Assembly: GCF_039778605.1 (NCBI RefSeq)
Contig: NZ_CP156060.1
Span: 479,501 to 543,500, forward strand
Length of the DNA stretch: 64,000 nucleotides
Origin: Flavobacterium sp. WV_118_3
Lineage (GTDB): Bacteria > Bacteroidota > Bacteroidia > Flavobacteriales > Flavobacteriaceae
Reading direction: 5' to 3'
A model generated the notes under the pieces. The model saw nothing but the letters and a program-made list of their open reading frames with translations. It did no database searches and was not told the DNA's origin. The translations under genes were made by a program, and so were the position numbers. Positions 26,205-35,921 of the stretch are shown piece by piece. The first letter of the stretch is position 1. Each line of letters begins with the position of its first letter.

Positions 26205-27452
26205 ATGAAAGCCAGCATTATTACCATCGGAGACGAAATCCTTATCGGTCAGATTGTGGATACCAATTCGTCCTTTATTGCCAAAACACTCGAAAAAATC
26301 GGAATTAAAGTACATGAAATGCAATCCGTTTCCGACGATCGACAGCATATTCTGGATACGCTTTCGGAACAGGAAAGTAAAGTCGATGTGGTGATCATTA
26401 CCGGTGGTTTAGGACCAACCAAGGACGATATTACCAAAAAGACACTTTGTGACTATTTCGGCGACGAATTGGTGGTCAATGAAGCAGTGTTGGCTCATGT
26501 AGTGGAAATAATCGAAAAAGCATTTAACCGACCGGCTTCACAGATCAATAAAGATCAGGCATTGGTACCGTCCAAAAGTACTGTGCTTTTTAATAAAGTC
26601 GGAACCGCACCCGGAATGTGGATGGAACGTAACGGAACCGTTTTTATATCGTTACCGGGCGTTCCGTACGAAATGAAATACCTGATGGAAAACGAAGTGA
26701 TTCCAAGGTTGATTAACCGTTTCGACAGACCGTATATCGTTCATAAAACAATTCTTACCTACGGCGTTGGGGAGAGTCTTCTGGCGGAGCGAATCGAAAG
26801 CTGGGAAAATGCACTTCCGGAATTTATTAAACTGGCCTATCTGCCAAGTCCGGGACGGGTTCGCCTGCGTCTTTCGGCTATGGGGATCGATGAGTTTGTA
26901 TTGCATCGGGAAATTAAAATTCAGGTAGAAAAACTCGAATTGATCATCAAAAACGATATTGTCGGTTATGACGACGAGGAAACGTTGGAGGTTGTATTGG
27001 GACAATTACTTACGGAAAAAGGACTAACTATCGGGACAGCCGAAAGTTGTACCGGGGGAAGTGTAGCGGCAACGATTACATCGGTTCCGGGTTCGTCGGC
27101 CTATTTTAAAGGCAGTATTGTAAGCTATGCCACCGAAACTAAAATAAACCTGCTGGGAATTCCGTCGGAGATTATCGAAAAGCACTCGGTTGTAAGTACC
27201 GAAGTGGCCGAAGAAATGGCATCACGTGTGCAAAAAATACTCGGTGTGGATTATGCCATTGCAACTACAGGAAATGCCGGTCCGGCCAAAGGAGATTCTG
27301 ATGCCGGTGTCGGTACGGTTTTTATCGCGATTGCTACTCCTGAAGGGATTTATAGTGAAGAATTTAACTTTGGTCAACCCCGCGAAAAGGTTATAGACAG
27401 GGCGGTAAACAAAGCTCTGGAAAAAATTTATAAAGAAATTTTAAAAAACTAA
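26205..27452 (+). CDS. cinA: CinA family nicotinamide-nucleotide amidohydrolase
   Basis: This is a 415-residue two-domain protein. The N-terminal part (1-250) is the MoaB/COG1058 pyrophosphatase-like domain ([44 protein letters not shown]). The C-terminal part (about 260-415) is the NMN deamidase domain ([40 protein letters not shown]). It salvages NAD breakdown products by converting NMN to NaMN. The length is that of full CinA. Its start follows closely a terminator of the preceding operon. Confidence 0.96.
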   Translation: MKASIITIGDEILIGQIVDTNSSFIAKTLEKIGIKVHEMQSVSDDRQHILDTLSEQESKVDVVIITGGLGPTKDDITKKTLCDYFGDELVVNEAVLAHVVEIIEKAFNRPASQINKDQALVPSKSTVLFNKVGTAPGMWMERNGTVFISLPGVPYEMKYLMENEVIPRLINRFDRPYIVHKTILTYGVGESLLAERIESWENALPEFIKLAYLPSPGRVRLRLSAMGIDEFVLHREIKIQVEKLELIIKNDIVGYDDEETLEVVLGQLLTEKGLTIGTAESCTGGSVAATITSVPGSSAYFKGSIVSYATETKINLLGIPSEIIEKHSVVSTEVAEEMASRVQKILGVDYAIATTGNAGPAKGDSDAGVGTVFIAIATPEGIYSEEFNFGQPREKVIDRAVNKALEKIYKEILKN

Positions 27453-27461
27453 TCAAAATAG

Positions 27462-27493
27462 TTTGTGAAATAGGTTTCTTTTTTGTTACTTTG
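27462..27493 (+). promoter_or_regulatory. Promoter of the rpmB-rpmG operon
   Basis: TTTG (27462-27465) and TTACTTTG (27486-27493) are separated by 20 bases. The -7 box differs at one position from TAnnTTTG. Confidence 0.6.
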
Positions 27494-27531
27494 CACCCTG
27501 ATTTTGAATAACGAATATAAAGATAAGTATA

Positions 27532-27768
27532 ATGTCAAGAGTTTGTGAACTTACAGGTAAGAGAGCGATGGTAGGAAACAATGTTTCTCACGCTATGAAT
27601 AAAACCAAAAGAAAATTTAGCGTTAACTTAGTTAAGAAACGTTTCTACATTCCTGAAGAAGACAGATGGGTTACTTTACGAGTATCTACTGCTGCTTTAA
27701 AAACAATTAATAAAAATGGTATTGCTGCGGTTTTGAAACAAGCCAAAGCTAATGGATTTGTAAAATAA
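27532..27768 (+). CDS. rpmB: 50S ribosomal protein L28
   Basis: This is the 78-residue L28, beginning [20 protein letters not shown], with [19 protein letters not shown] typical of the Bacteroidota form. First gene of a three-gene ribosomal operon with L33 and DUF4295. Confidence 0.98.
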   Translation: MSRVCELTGKRAMVGNNVSHAMNKTKRKFSVNLVKKRFYIPEEDRWVTLRVSTAALKTINKNGIAAVLKQAKANGFVK

Positions 27769-27793
27769 TCCCACCTAAATAATATAGATCAAG

Positions 27794-27976
27794 ATGGCAA
27801 AGAAAGGTAATAGAATTCAGGTAATTTTAGAATGTACTGAGCATAAGACTTCTGGTGTTCCAGGAACTTCAAGATACATTACTACTAAAAACAAAAAAAA
27901 TACTCCAGACAGATTAGAGATTAAAAAGTTCAATCCAATTTTGAAGAGAGTAACTGTTCATAAAGAAATTAAATAA
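27794..27976 (+). CDS. rpmG: 50S ribosomal protein L33
   Basis: This is the 60-residue L33 with the CTEH region ([18 protein letters not shown]), [17 protein letters not shown] and a C-terminal VTVHKEIK. It lacks the four-Cys zinc ribbon of the C+ form. It follows rpmB by 25 bases. Confidence 0.97.
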
Positions 27977-27985
27977 TCGTAAGTC

Positions 27986-28138
27986 ATGGCAAAGAAAACC
28001 GTAGCAACTTTACAAACAGCTTCAAAAAGATTAACTAAGGCTATCAAGATGGTAAAATCACCTAAATCAGGTGCTTATACTTTCGTTGAGTCTGTAATGT
28101 CTCCTGAAGAAGTGGATGAATTCTTAAAAAAGAAATAA
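27986..28138 (+). CDS. DUF4295 family small basic protein
   Basis: This is a 50-residue protein (begins MAKKTVATLQTASKRLTKAI, ends DEFLKKK). It follows L33 by 9 bases, with AAG-rich ribosomal codon use. This family is conserved in Bacteroidota next to rpmB-rpmG and is likely a ribosome-associated protein, though its role is not established. Confidence 0.93.
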   Translation: MAKKTVATLQTASKRLTKAIKMVKSPKSGAYTFVESVMSPEEVDEFLKKK

Positions 28139-28158
28139 TTCCAGTATACAATTTATAG

Positions 28159-28190
28159 AAAAGCTACTTTCGTATGGAAGTAGCTTTTTT
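28159..28190 (+). terminator. Terminator of the L28-L33 operon
   Basis: An 11-bp stem (28159-28169 with 28178-28188) is followed by T residues. Confidence 0.8.
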
Positions 28191-28195
28191 ATTTT

Positions 28196-28243
28196 TATAT
28201 TTGTCGTAAGAATTGTAAGAAGGATCGTTTTTTCGGAACGATC
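28196..28243 (+). promoter_or_regulatory. ftsY promoter and 5'-UTR stem-loop
   Basis: TATATTTG (28196-28203) is a -7 box. A 7-bp hairpin (GATCGTT 28223-28229 with AACGATC 28237-28243) lies in the long leader of about 80 nt before the ATG at 28287. Confidence 0.5.
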
Positions 28244-28286
28244 AGATTTACGTTTCTAAATCGTAATTTAATTGTAAAATAACCGA

Positions 28287-29240
28287 ATGAATTTCTTTAA
28301 AAAAATATTTTCATCAGAGAAAAAAGAAACCCTGGATAAAGGATTGGAAAAAACGAAAACATCGTTCTTTTCAAAGCTGACCAAAGCCGTAGCCGGAAAA
28401 TCAAAAGTAGATGATGAGGTTTTGGATAACCTGGAAGAAATCCTGGTTTCGTCTGATGTTGGGGTGAATACAACCCTGAAAATTATCGAAAGAATCGAAG
28501 CCCGTGTATCACGGGACAAATATCTTGGCACGGATGAATTAAATGGTATTCTACGCGAAGAAATCGCTGGACTATTATCGGAAACCAATTCCGGTGAAGC
28601 CAGTGAATTTGAAATCCCGGCCAACAAAAAGCCGTATGTAATCATGGTGGTGGGGGTGAATGGTGTTGGAAAAACAACAACCATCGGTAAATTGGCCTAT
28701 CAGTTTAAAAAAGCCGGACATAAAGTGGTCTTAGGTGCAGCGGATACGTTCCGTGCAGCAGCTATTGATCAGCTTCAAATCTGGGCCGACCGTGTTGGGG
28801 TGCCTATCGTAAGACAACAAATGGGAAGCGATCCGGCATCGGTAGCTTTTGATACCTTACAATCGGCGGTTTCTCAAGGTGCTGACGTAGTGATCATCGA
28901 TACAGCGGGCCGTTTGCACAATAAAGTTGGTTTAATGAATGAGCTGACAAAAGTAAAACGCGTAATGCAAAAAGTACAGGATGATGCACCACACGATGTA
29001 TTATTGGTGTTGGATGGTTCGACCGGACAAAATGCATTCGAGCAAGCCAAACAATTTACAGCAGCTACAGAAGTTTCCTGTCTGGCGGTGACCAAACTTG
29101 ACGGTACGGCTAAAGGTGGTGTGGTGATTGGAATTTCCGATCAGTTCCAGATACCGGTAAAATATATCGGAGTAGGTGAAGGCATCGAAGATCTTCAGGT
29201 CTTCAATAAATTTGAATTTGTAGATTCCTTTTTCAAATAA
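28287..29240 (+). CDS. ftsY: Signal recognition particle receptor FtsY
   Basis: This is a 317-residue GTPase that docks the SRP-ribosome complex at the membrane. Seen are the short N domain (residues 1-100), then the G domain with GVNGVGKTTTIGKLAY (P loop), DTFRAAA, DTAGRLHN, TKLDGTAKGG and GVGEGIEDLQVF. The long acidic A domain of E. coli FtsY is absent, as usual in this phylum. A small membrane-protein gene follows after 6 bases. Confidence 0.97.
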   Translation: MNFFKKIFSSEKKETLDKGLEKTKTSFFSKLTKAVAGKSKVDDEVLDNLEEILVSSDVGVNTTLKIIERIEARVSRDKYLGTDELNGILREEIAGLLSETNSGEASEFEIPANKKPYVIMVVGVNGVGKTTTIGKLAYQFKKAGHKVVLGAADTFRAAAIDQLQIWADRVGVPIVRQQMGSDPASVAFDTLQSAVSQGADVVIIDTAGRLHNKVGLMNELTKVKRVMQKVQDDAPHDVLLVLDGSTGQNAFEQAKQFTAATEVSCLAVTKLDGTAKGGVVIGISDQFQIPVKYIGVGEGIEDLQVFNKFEFVDSFFK

Positions 29241-29246
29241 AAGCTA

Positions 29247-29429
29247 ATGAACAACGTAATCGCTTTTTTTAAAAACCTGTCACCGCTTAAAATGGTGATC
29301 ATAAGTGTTGTTTTGGGAATTCTGGCTATCTTTTTAGAAAAACCGTTTCCCGGTATTTTTCTGGCATTGCGATTAACAAGTTTTGTATTGCTGATTGTAG
29401 CAATTATCAGATACTTCAATAAAAAATAA
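29247..29429 (+). CDS. Small membrane protein of unknown function
   Basis: This is a 60-residue protein with two hydrophobic segments (MVIISVVLGILAIFL and IFLALRLTSFVLLIVAII) separated by a short Pro/Gly turn. It lies 6 bases after ftsY in the same transcript. I do not recognise a family beyond a small two-helix membrane protein. Confidence 0.7.
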   Translation: MNNVIAFFKNLSPLKMVIISVVLGILAIFLEKPFPGIFLALRLTSFVLLIVAIIRYFNKK

Positions 29430-29432
29430 AAA

Positions 29433-29466
29433 TAAAGGCGTTATTCATATAACGCCTTTATTTTTT
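29433..29466. terminator. Bidirectional terminator
   Basis: A perfect 12-bp stem (29433-29444 with 29449-29460) has A-rich and T-rich sides. It ends both the ftsY operon and the convergent serine hydrolase gene, whose stop lies inside it. Confidence 0.85.
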
Positions 29467-30532
29467 GCCAGAGTACTTCGTCAAAATCCGATAAGGCCAT
29501 ATTGCTGCCATCGGCCGCATCTCCCATACGGATGATCACCATTTTCTTACTTGGTATAATATAGATTTTCTGATCATTCTTACCCAATGCCATATACATA
29601 TCCGATGGTGCTGAAGGGATAATACTGCCCGAAAACTGATATTGACTTTGTGGTAAATGATAACTCGACTTTCCGTTGAGCCACCATAAATAACCATACG
29701 CTAGGTTGATGTTTTGAGAAGTGTTTGTCGCTTCGTTCCAGTAGTTTTCGTTTAGAATCTGCTGGTTGTCCCATTTCCCTTTGTTTAGGATCAACAAGCC
29801 AAAACGCGCCATACTTCTGGAATTACTGGAATAGACACTTAGGCCATCGGATGTATTCGTCCAAATACCGTTCATTCCGATTTTATCCCGTAGTCGACTA
29901 TTAAAATAATTGGAGAATGATGTTTGTGCTACAGTAGCGACTACATCCTGAAGTTTAACATACACATTATCGTACGCCCAACGTGTGCCAGCATCTGACA
30001 AATAGGTCAAACAGGCCGGTGTGACGCAATCGCCGTTACTGGCATCATCCAGTCCGGAAGTCATTGTCAATAGGTTTTTACACTTGATCAAATTTTCTTT
30101 CGCTAAAGGAGCACTTGTCCATCCGTTACCGAGATAATCGGAAACTTTGTTGTTGATATTGAGTAGGCCTTCCTGTTGCGCAATCCCGGTCATTGTCGAG
30201 GTTAAGGTTTTTCCGGCACTGGCCCAATACCAATAACTATTGGCGGTATGGCCGTTAAAATAATTTTCCATAACAATCCTCCCGTTTACCAAAACAATAA
30301 AGGACTTGCTGTGCTTTTGTTCCAGATAATCCAATAAGGGTTGTACGGCATTGGTATGCCATCCTAAATCTGAAATACTGCGCGTTTCCCAGGTGGTACT
30401 CCCGGAGCCGATCGGTGGAAAATACATACTTTCCGTAGGTGTTACCGGAGTGGAACCGCTGGACGTTTCGTTTTCGGAACTGCAACTGGCTATTGTTAAA
30501 AGGGTTATTGCCGAGAGGAATATTCGTTTCAT
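29441..30532 (-). CDS. Serine hydrolase (beta-lactamase class C-like) lipoprotein
   Basis: This is a 363-residue lipoprotein (signal LSAITLLTIASCSSENE, lipobox Cys). The beta-lactamase/penicillin-binding fold is shown by WYWASAGKTLTST (SxxK nucleophile Ser and Lys), then TSGLDDASN and YDNVYVKL (YxN motif). Such enzymes may hydrolyse D-peptides, esters or 6-aminohexanoate dimers; the sequence does not decide. It is monocistronic and faces the ftsY operon. Confidence 0.85.
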   Translation of the reverse strand: MKRIFLSAITLLTIASCSSENETSSGSTPVTPTESMYFPPIGSGSTTWETRSISDLGWHTNAVQPLLDYLEQKHSKSFIVLVNGRIVMENYFNGHTANSYWYWASAGKTLTSTMTGIAQQEGLLNINNKVSDYLGNGWTSAPLAKENLIKCKNLLTMTSGLDDASNGDCVTPACLTYLSDAGTRWAYDNVYVKLQDVVATVAQTSFSNYFNSRLRDKIGMNGIWTNTSDGLSVYSSNSRSMARFGLLILNKGKWDNQQILNENYWNEATNTSQNINLAYGYLWWLNGKSSYHLPQSQYQFSGSIIPSAPSDMYMALGKNDQKIYIIPSKKMVIIRMGDAADGSNMALSDFDEVLWQKIKALYE

Positions 30533-30652
30533 ATGGGATCGTATTTCTATTTGGACTATACGTTTGTTAAATGGTTTAAAGCTACTGGTTTTTTTGTTCT
30601 AAAGTTTCGTTTGTCCCGTTTTAAAAGGTAAATTTGTAAAAATGTTTGTGCC

Positions 30653-31072
30653 ATGAAAAAAATAATTGCGGTAGTACTGTTTAGCCTTACTTTTACGGCT
30701 TGTCATAAAAAAATCGATGATGCGGCGCTAGCCAAAATCAACGGATATTGGGAAATTGAAAAAGCCATTATGCCCGACGGAAGCAGTAAGGAGTATTCGA
30801 TCAATCCGACTATCGATTATTTTGAAATCAAAGACAATAAAGGATTCCGTAAAAAGGTAATGCCACAATTGGACGGAACGTATCTGGTGAGTGAACTGGA
30901 CGAAAAAGTTGCCGTGATCAAACAAGACGACCATGTTTACCTAAAGTATACTACGGCCTACGCCAAATGGAAGGAAGAATTGATCAAGATAACCGATGAA
31001 GAACTGGTGCTTAAAAACGAGCACGATATGGAATACCACTACAAAAAAGCGACTTCATTTTCTATAAAATAA
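30653..31072 (+). CDS. Hypothetical lipoprotein (lipocalin-like)
   Basis: This is a 139-residue protein with a lipoprotein signal (IIAVVLFSLTFTACHKK). The body begins NGYWEIEKAIMPDGS, followed by beta-strand-rich sequence and KITDEELVLKNEHDMEYHYK, a layout often seen in Bacteroidota lipocalin-like lipoproteins. Function unknown. It precedes the DUF721 gene by 4 bases and is probably in one operon with it. Confidence 0.75.
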   Translation: MKKIIAVVLFSLTFTACHKKIDDAALAKINGYWEIEKAIMPDGSSKEYSINPTIDYFEIKDNKGFRKKVMPQLDGTYLVSELDEKVAVIKQDDHVYLKYTTAYAKWKEELIKITDEELVLKNEHDMEYHYKKATSFSIK

Positions 31073-31076
31073 CAGC

Positions 31077-31373
31077 ATGGCAAAACGATTTAATGAAGAA
31101 TCTCCGATATCTGACGTACTAAAACAGTTTATTCAGGATCATAAATTACAGGCCGGAATGGACAAGATCGACGTTCGCGATGCCTGGAAAAACCTGATGG
31201 GTAACGGGGTGAATAATTATACTACGGAAATCATGCTAAAAGGAACTACGCTCTATGTGGCCTTGTCTTCTGCGGTATTACGCGAAGAATTAAGCTACGG
31301 TAAAGAAAAGATCGTTAAGATGATCAACGAAGAGTTGCGCCGGGATTTGGTGAAGGATATTGTGTTGCGGTAA
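31077..31373 (+). CDS. DUF721/DciA-like protein
   Basis: This is a 98-residue protein of the DUF721 (DciA) family: SDVLKQFIQDHKLQAGMDKI, DAWKNLMGN, and LYVALSSAVLREELSYGKEK. DciA proteins load or regulate the DnaB helicase in bacteria without DnaC. The rather short length is usual in Bacteroidota. The role here follows from the family only. Confidence 0.88.
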   Translation: MAKRFNEESPISDVLKQFIQDHKLQAGMDKIDVRDAWKNLMGNGVNNYTTEIMLKGTTLYVALSSAVLREELSYGKEKIVKMINEELRRDLVKDIVLR

Positions 31374-31510
31374 TGGTTAAATAATTTATTCTGTTTCTTA
31401 TAGACTTTTAAGTGAATTTTTTTTAATATTCATCTTGTTTTTTAAGGTTTAAATTGCGATTTTGAACTGTTTATTTTGGTTATATTTGCGATATTTTTAA
31501 ATATGGGGAT

Positions 31511-32197
31511 ATGCTTAAAGAACTAATACCATCTTTCAAAAAAAGTATTGATGAACGTCTTTCAAATCCAATAATAGGAACATTTACAGTAGCATGGTTA
31601 GTTTGTAATTGGAAAATAATATTTATTATATTATTTAGCGATAAAAAAATTGAAGAAAAGATAAAGTACATAGAATTGAATTATTCTAATTCAGATTCAC
31701 TTATATTATTCCCATTACTTTTTAGTTTTGTATACTTATTAATTTTTCCATGGTTGCTGCTTGGTATTCAAATATTGCAATATCGTGCTAATGGTGAAAG
31801 AAAATCAAATCAACTAAAGACGGATACCGAATATACTACTAAAAAAATAGCTCTCATTGATGCTGAATTGCGTGTTGAAAGTCTTAAGTTGAAATATTCC
31901 CTTGATAATGATATGCAAAAGAAGAGTAAAGAAATGGAATTAGAAAGAGATAAATCAATGTATGAGTTTGATATTGAGAGGGATAGACGTCGATTGGAAT
32001 TCGATTATGAAGAAAAAAAGGCTGAGTATGAAGAACAAAGAAAGAGACGTGAATTAGAAATGACATACGAGTCAAAAATGAAAGAGTTAAATTATGATGA
32101 ACGAAAAACGCGTAATCAATTAGAGCTAGAACGTTTAAAAATAGGAAATGAGAAGCTTAAAGAAAATATAGATTATCGTTTTCCATCAGATTTGTAA
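31511..32197 (+). CDS. Membrane-anchored coiled-coil protein of unknown function
   Basis: This is a 228-residue protein. Two hydrophobic segments (FTVAWLVCNWKIIFIILF and ILFPLLFSFVYLLIFPWLLLGI) are followed by a highly charged, helical, coiled-coil tail rich in repeats of E, R and K (such as DIERDRRRLEFDYEEKKAEYE). Its codon use is strongly A/T-biased (TAT, AAT, ATA common), more than its neighbours. It follows a terminator-free gap of 137 bp and ends with its own terminator. I do not recognise a characterised family. Confidence 0.65.
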   Translation: MLKELIPSFKKSIDERLSNPIIGTFTVAWLVCNWKIIFIILFSDKKIEEKIKYIELNYSNSDSLILFPLLFSFVYLLIFPWLLLGIQILQYRANGERKSNQLKTDTEYTTKKIALIDAELRVESLKLKYSLDNDMQKKSKEMELERDKSMYEFDIERDRRRLEFDYEEKKAEYEEQRKRRELEMTYESKMKELNYDERKTRNQLELERLKIGNEKLKENIDYRFPSDL

Positions 32198-32213
32198 ATA
32201 TTATAAAAACAAA

Positions 32214-32239
32214 AAAAGCAGGACAATCGTCCTGCTTTT
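32214..32239. terminator. Terminator (bidirectional)
   Basis: A perfect 11-bp stem (32214-32224 with 32229-32239) lies between the coiled-coil gene and the convergent amidohydrolase. Confidence 0.8.
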
Positions 32240-32255
32240 CCACTTTTTAAAAATG

Positions 32256-34178
32256 TTATACCGTTTCGGGAACGACAATATCGGTGTTATGATACACTTT
32301 TACGCCGCCTTTCCAGGTTTCCAAAACCGGAACTTTACGCAGTTCTTTATAATACGTTTTCATTGTTAACGGATCCTGTTCCAGAATCACGAAATCGGCG
32401 AAATAGCCATCCTGTAGCGAACCGGTCCACTGTTCGGCATGACATTGCCACGCTGCATCATAGGTTACCGAAAGCAACGCCTGTTCCGGAGTAAGACATT
32501 CTTTTTCGTTTAATACTTTGTTCGGATAATCGTCCGGTGCGGCTTCCATCATACGGGTAATCGCTTGCTCCATCATTCGTAAGGGCCCGATTGGACTTAC
32601 GGAATAATCGGTATGTAGCGAAATACGTAATCCGGCGTCAAGCGACGAACGACACAAATCCAGTTTTTCTGCTTTATCTTCAAAAATGGCTTCTTTAAAC
32701 GGATAACCGTAATAACCTACATGCCCGATCAGGAAACTCGGTACAATACCAAGATCTTTCATTTGCTGGATCTGTGATGGTTCCAAAATAGAACAGTGTT
32801 CAATACGGTGACGACGGTCGGCTACTTTTTTGGCTTTAAAGGCGGCATCGTATACTTCGATCGCGAATTTTACAGCCATGTCTCCATTGGCATGGATCAT
32901 TAACGGCCATTCTTTTTCTGCTACAACCGTTTTTACAATGTCAAGATAGGTTTGTGTCGGCTCGTCCGGATGCGGATGCTCTTTATCTTCCGGGAAATTA
33001 AACACGCCAAGATTATCGGCTGGATAACAACAATAGGGCTCCGATTGGTATCCGGTTAAGCCCTGATTCGAACCGTCGGAAATGATTTTAACACTACCCG
33101 AATACAGATCTTTGTACTCTTTTATCGGCGTAAAAGGCGGTAGTTTTTTAGCATCATCCAACGTTAAACAGGTTTGTGCCACACCAATACGGACTTTCTT
33201 TTGATGGAAATCCAGATATAATTTTAAGATAAGCTCTTGTACCGATGTCATTCCGGCATCATACATAAACGTAACGCCACGTTGAACAGCAGTATCAAAC
33301 AATTCTTCTAAATGTTTAAATGAACCGAGAGCAAATTCAGCTACCTGGCGGATCGGCATACATTTTAAAGCCGGACCGATTTCTTCGGTTTCCTGTAATT
33401 GTCCGTTTGTGGTTTGCTGGTAATTCTCGAATGTTTTGTATTGATCACGTATGCTTTTGTTTAGATCGAAAATAATACGGAGTGTCAACGAGTTTACATA
33501 GGCCGTATGCATCGAGGCACTCATGATAAATACCGGATAATCCGGTACGATGTTATCCAGAAATTGATAATCGAACGTAACCAGTTTGTTTAAAGTTCCC
33601 GGCGTATGACTTTTCTCAAACGGCATAAAGGCCGGATCAAGATTACAACCCAAAATCCAATAATTATTTTTGTTAAGATTTTCTTTGTTTTTAGGATCGT
33701 TTTGGTAGTCGTCCAGCTGTTTTTGTAACCATTGAGTGTTGTAGCCGTCCTTTAGAAATTGGCCGTTATAAGGACTTAAATCCAGCCAGCTACCCAATAT
33801 GGCCGAAGGAACTAAGTGAACGTGTGGTTCGATCAGTCCCGGAAGTAAGGTGTGACCCTTGTCTAGTTTTCGGGTTTGAAAAAGATGTCCTGTTTTGATC
33901 ATGGCTTCTGTTACGTGTAACATCGAACCGGAAGCAACGACTTTCCCTTTGTGAAATCCGATGGCTTCTACCGTATCCATTTTTCCGTCTACCAAAGGAC
34001 GAATGGTACCGCCGTGAAACAATACGGATTCTTCCGTATGATCGGTAAATGGGGTTTTGTGCTCCGATAATTTTGTGATAATCTCCGAAGAGGAAAGTTC
34101 TTTTTCCAGAATCTTTAAAACCGGATTGTTACAACCGCAATGGGTACAACCGTGGTGAATGTGATCGTGATCGTGCAT
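32256..34178 (-). CDS. Amidohydrolase family protein with His/Cys-rich N-terminus
   Basis: This is a 640-residue metal-dependent hydrolase of the YtcJ-like amidohydrolase-3 group. Seen are GHTLLPGLIEPHVHLVP (metal-binding HxH), SDGSNQGLTGYQS, MIHANGDMAVKFA (metal His), RRHRIEHCSILEP and LHTDYSVSPIGPL (Asp). The extreme N-terminus HDHDHIHHGCTHCGC, with six His and three Cys in 15 residues, is unusual for the family and could bind an extra metal ion. It follows the CxxCH lipoprotein gene on the same strand after 30 bases. Confidence 0.9.
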   Translation of the reverse strand: MHDHDHIHHGCTHCGCNNPVLKILEKELSSSEIITKLSEHKTPFTDHTEESVLFHGGTIRPLVDGKMDTVEAIGFHKGKVVASGSMLHVTEAMIKTGHLFQTRKLDKGHTLLPGLIEPHVHLVPSAILGSWLDLSPYNGQFLKDGYNTQWLQKQLDDYQNDPKNKENLNKNNYWILGCNLDPAFMPFEKSHTPGTLNKLVTFDYQFLDNIVPDYPVFIMSASMHTAYVNSLTLRIIFDLNKSIRDQYKTFENYQQTTNGQLQETEEIGPALKCMPIRQVAEFALGSFKHLEELFDTAVQRGVTFMYDAGMTSVQELILKLYLDFHQKKVRIGVAQTCLTLDDAKKLPPFTPIKEYKDLYSGSVKIISDGSNQGLTGYQSEPYCCYPADNLGVFNFPEDKEHPHPDEPTQTYLDIVKTVVAEKEWPLMIHANGDMAVKFAIEVYDAAFKAKKVADRRHRIEHCSILEPSQIQQMKDLGIVPSFLIGHVGYYGYPFKEAIFEDKAEKLDLCRSSLDAGLRISLHTDYSVSPIGPLRMMEQAITRMMEAAPDDYPNKVLNEKECLTPEQALLSVTYDAAWQCHAEQWTGSLQDGYFADFVILEQDPLTMKTYYKELRKVPVLETWKGGVKVYHNTDIVVPETV

Positions 34179-34207
34179 ACTATTGAGATTTAGGGATTAT
34201 CGTGATG

Positions 34208-35641
34208 TTATTTGTCGGTATTGATGTTACTCTGAATCGACCAGGCAAAGTCTAATAATGTTTGATTACGGAAACGACTCATGTCCTTCATATCGATATA
34301 TTGATCAGCAGTATAAACAGCTCCGGTAACCGATGCCAGGGCGTGACAGCTCATACAGTTGGTTTGTACACCATATTGGTAATTTGGATTTAACTGGTTG
34401 TTGCTGCCGGTAAATACGTTTGGACCAAAAGAGCCTTCCAGATACGGGTTGAACGAAATGATGCTTCGTACGCCTTTGTTGGTTCCGCCGGTAATGGGCT
34501 GGTTGGGCCATACCATGGCATAGGAGGTCGACACGGCATAGTTGGCCGCCGCTCCTTTGATGATACTTGGACGTAGTTTTGCATTGAAAGCCGAACTTGG
34601 GAAAAACGGATTGTCACGATTATAGCTCCAGAAATAGGTTTGCCAGGTCCAGTTGCTGATTTCTTTGGTTCCAACGTGCATCGCTACCAATAGGATATAA
34701 TCGCCGGCTTTGTATTTGCGTTTGTTGTTTTTCTGGTTGGCGTTCAGATAGGCGGCCATTCTCGCATCGGCCTGATCGTTAATAAATTCGTTTAGGTTAC
34801 AACTGGCTGCTGCAATTTGAGCAGGTGTCGGATTGGAACCGGTAACGGGTACGATGGTTTTGTTTTTATCCTGTTTGTTGTTGGTGTCAACATAAACGTA
34901 GGTTTGCCAGTCTTGATATCCAAATGCTTTAGCTGGTTTTGGATCGCCTGGCCATACCGGTACGCGGATAAAACCGTTTGCATCAGCACCACCGGCAAAA
35001 TAAGTAGGTTTGGTGGTGATACCAGCCGATGGAAATGGTGGAATGTTACCGATACCGTCTTTAACCTGGTATTTGTTTAGTGTTGATTGGTTGAAAATTA
35101 AATTTTGTGTCGAATAACAAGCTGCTGCCGGGTTGTAGGAAACCGTTTCGAAAACATTGGAAACCGTATCGAGCACGGCATTTCGTTTACCAAATAATTG
35201 CCCGTGGATTAACTGTTTGGGTACTTCCAGAGCACTACGCTCTTTTTTAATCTGAAAGCATCCGCCTTCTTTGTTACCGTCGGCGGCCATTTGTGCCAAT
35301 TCTTTTACGCTCATCCAGGTTTCAAATACCAATAGCGAATCACCGTTAAAAACCTGTCCGGATTTGGAGGTTAAACCAGCCCAGATACCCCAGGCATGTT
35401 GGGCGATACTGGCCGAATCCTGTTTGTTAAGCCAACCGTAAATTGTGGTAGAGTCCTGTGGAAATTTAAAACCCGGCAAGTTTAAGTCGTCCGGGAATTC
35501 CTGCGGTTTAATGATGGGAGCGGCACCTAATAATCCGGCATCCGGAGTGGTGTTCTTTTTGCAGGAAATGGCCAGACTGGTAGCTGTCAGAGCAACCAGA
35601 ATACCAAATGAAATGGTTTTAAGGGGTAGTAGTCGTTTCAT
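34208..35641 (-). CDS. Lipoprotein with a single c-type haem motif
   Basis: This is a 477-residue lipoprotein (signal [19 protein letters not shown]). The C-terminal region holds [11 protein letters not shown], a CxxCH haem c attachment site, preceded by [19 protein letters not shown]. The rest, with [15 protein letters not shown] and [15 protein letters not shown], is not a domain I can name; similar large proteins with one CxxCH occur in several bacterial groups. It is probably a periplasmic or surface redox protein. It precedes the amidohydrolase. Confidence 0.8.
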   Translation of the reverse strand: MKRLLPLKTISFGILVALTATSLAISCKKNTTPDAGLLGAAPIIKPQEFPDDLNLPGFKFPQDSTTIYGWLNKQDSASIAQHAWGIWAGLTSKSGQVFNGDSLLVFETWMSVKELAQMAADGNKEGGCFQIKKERSALEVPKQLIHGQLFGKRNAVLDTVSNVFETVSYNPAAACYSTQNLIFNQSTLNKYQVKDGIGNIPPFPSAGITTKPTYFAGGADANGFIRVPVWPGDPKPAKAFGYQDWQTYVYVDTNNKQDKNKTIVPVTGSNPTPAQIAAASCNLNEFINDQADARMAAYLNANQKNNKRKYKAGDYILLVAMHVGTKEISNWTWQTYFWSYNRDNPFFPSSAFNAKLRPSIIKGAAANYAVSTSYAMVWPNQPITGGTNKGVRSIISFNPYLEGSFGPNVFTGSNNQLNPNYQYGVQTNCMSCHALASVTGAVYTADQYIDMKDMSRFRNQTLLDFAWSIQSNINTDK

Positions 35642-35873
35642 GTTTGTTGTAGATTTGGTTCGTATTTATATGCTGTTTTTGTTGAATTACCTTATGTTAA
35701 ATTAGAATCAAATTGCAATTTTTTTCTGATGTTAAATTTGCAACTTGTGTTGATTTGGATTTAGGTATAAGGCGTTTTGTAAATTTAGGGGCTTGGTAAA
35801 ATCTATAATAGCGTATAATTACGCGTTTTTAAAACCGGACAGAATTACGGAAAAGGAAAGATGCGGACACAAA

Positions 35874-35901
35874 AAAAGCCGTTCCAAACGGAACGGCTTT
35901 T
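35874..35901. terminator. ndk terminator
   Basis: A perfect 12-bp stem (35874-35885 with 35890-35901) lies just beyond the ndk stop. Confidence 0.8.
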
Positions 35902-35921
35902 CGAAAATAATATGTATATTA

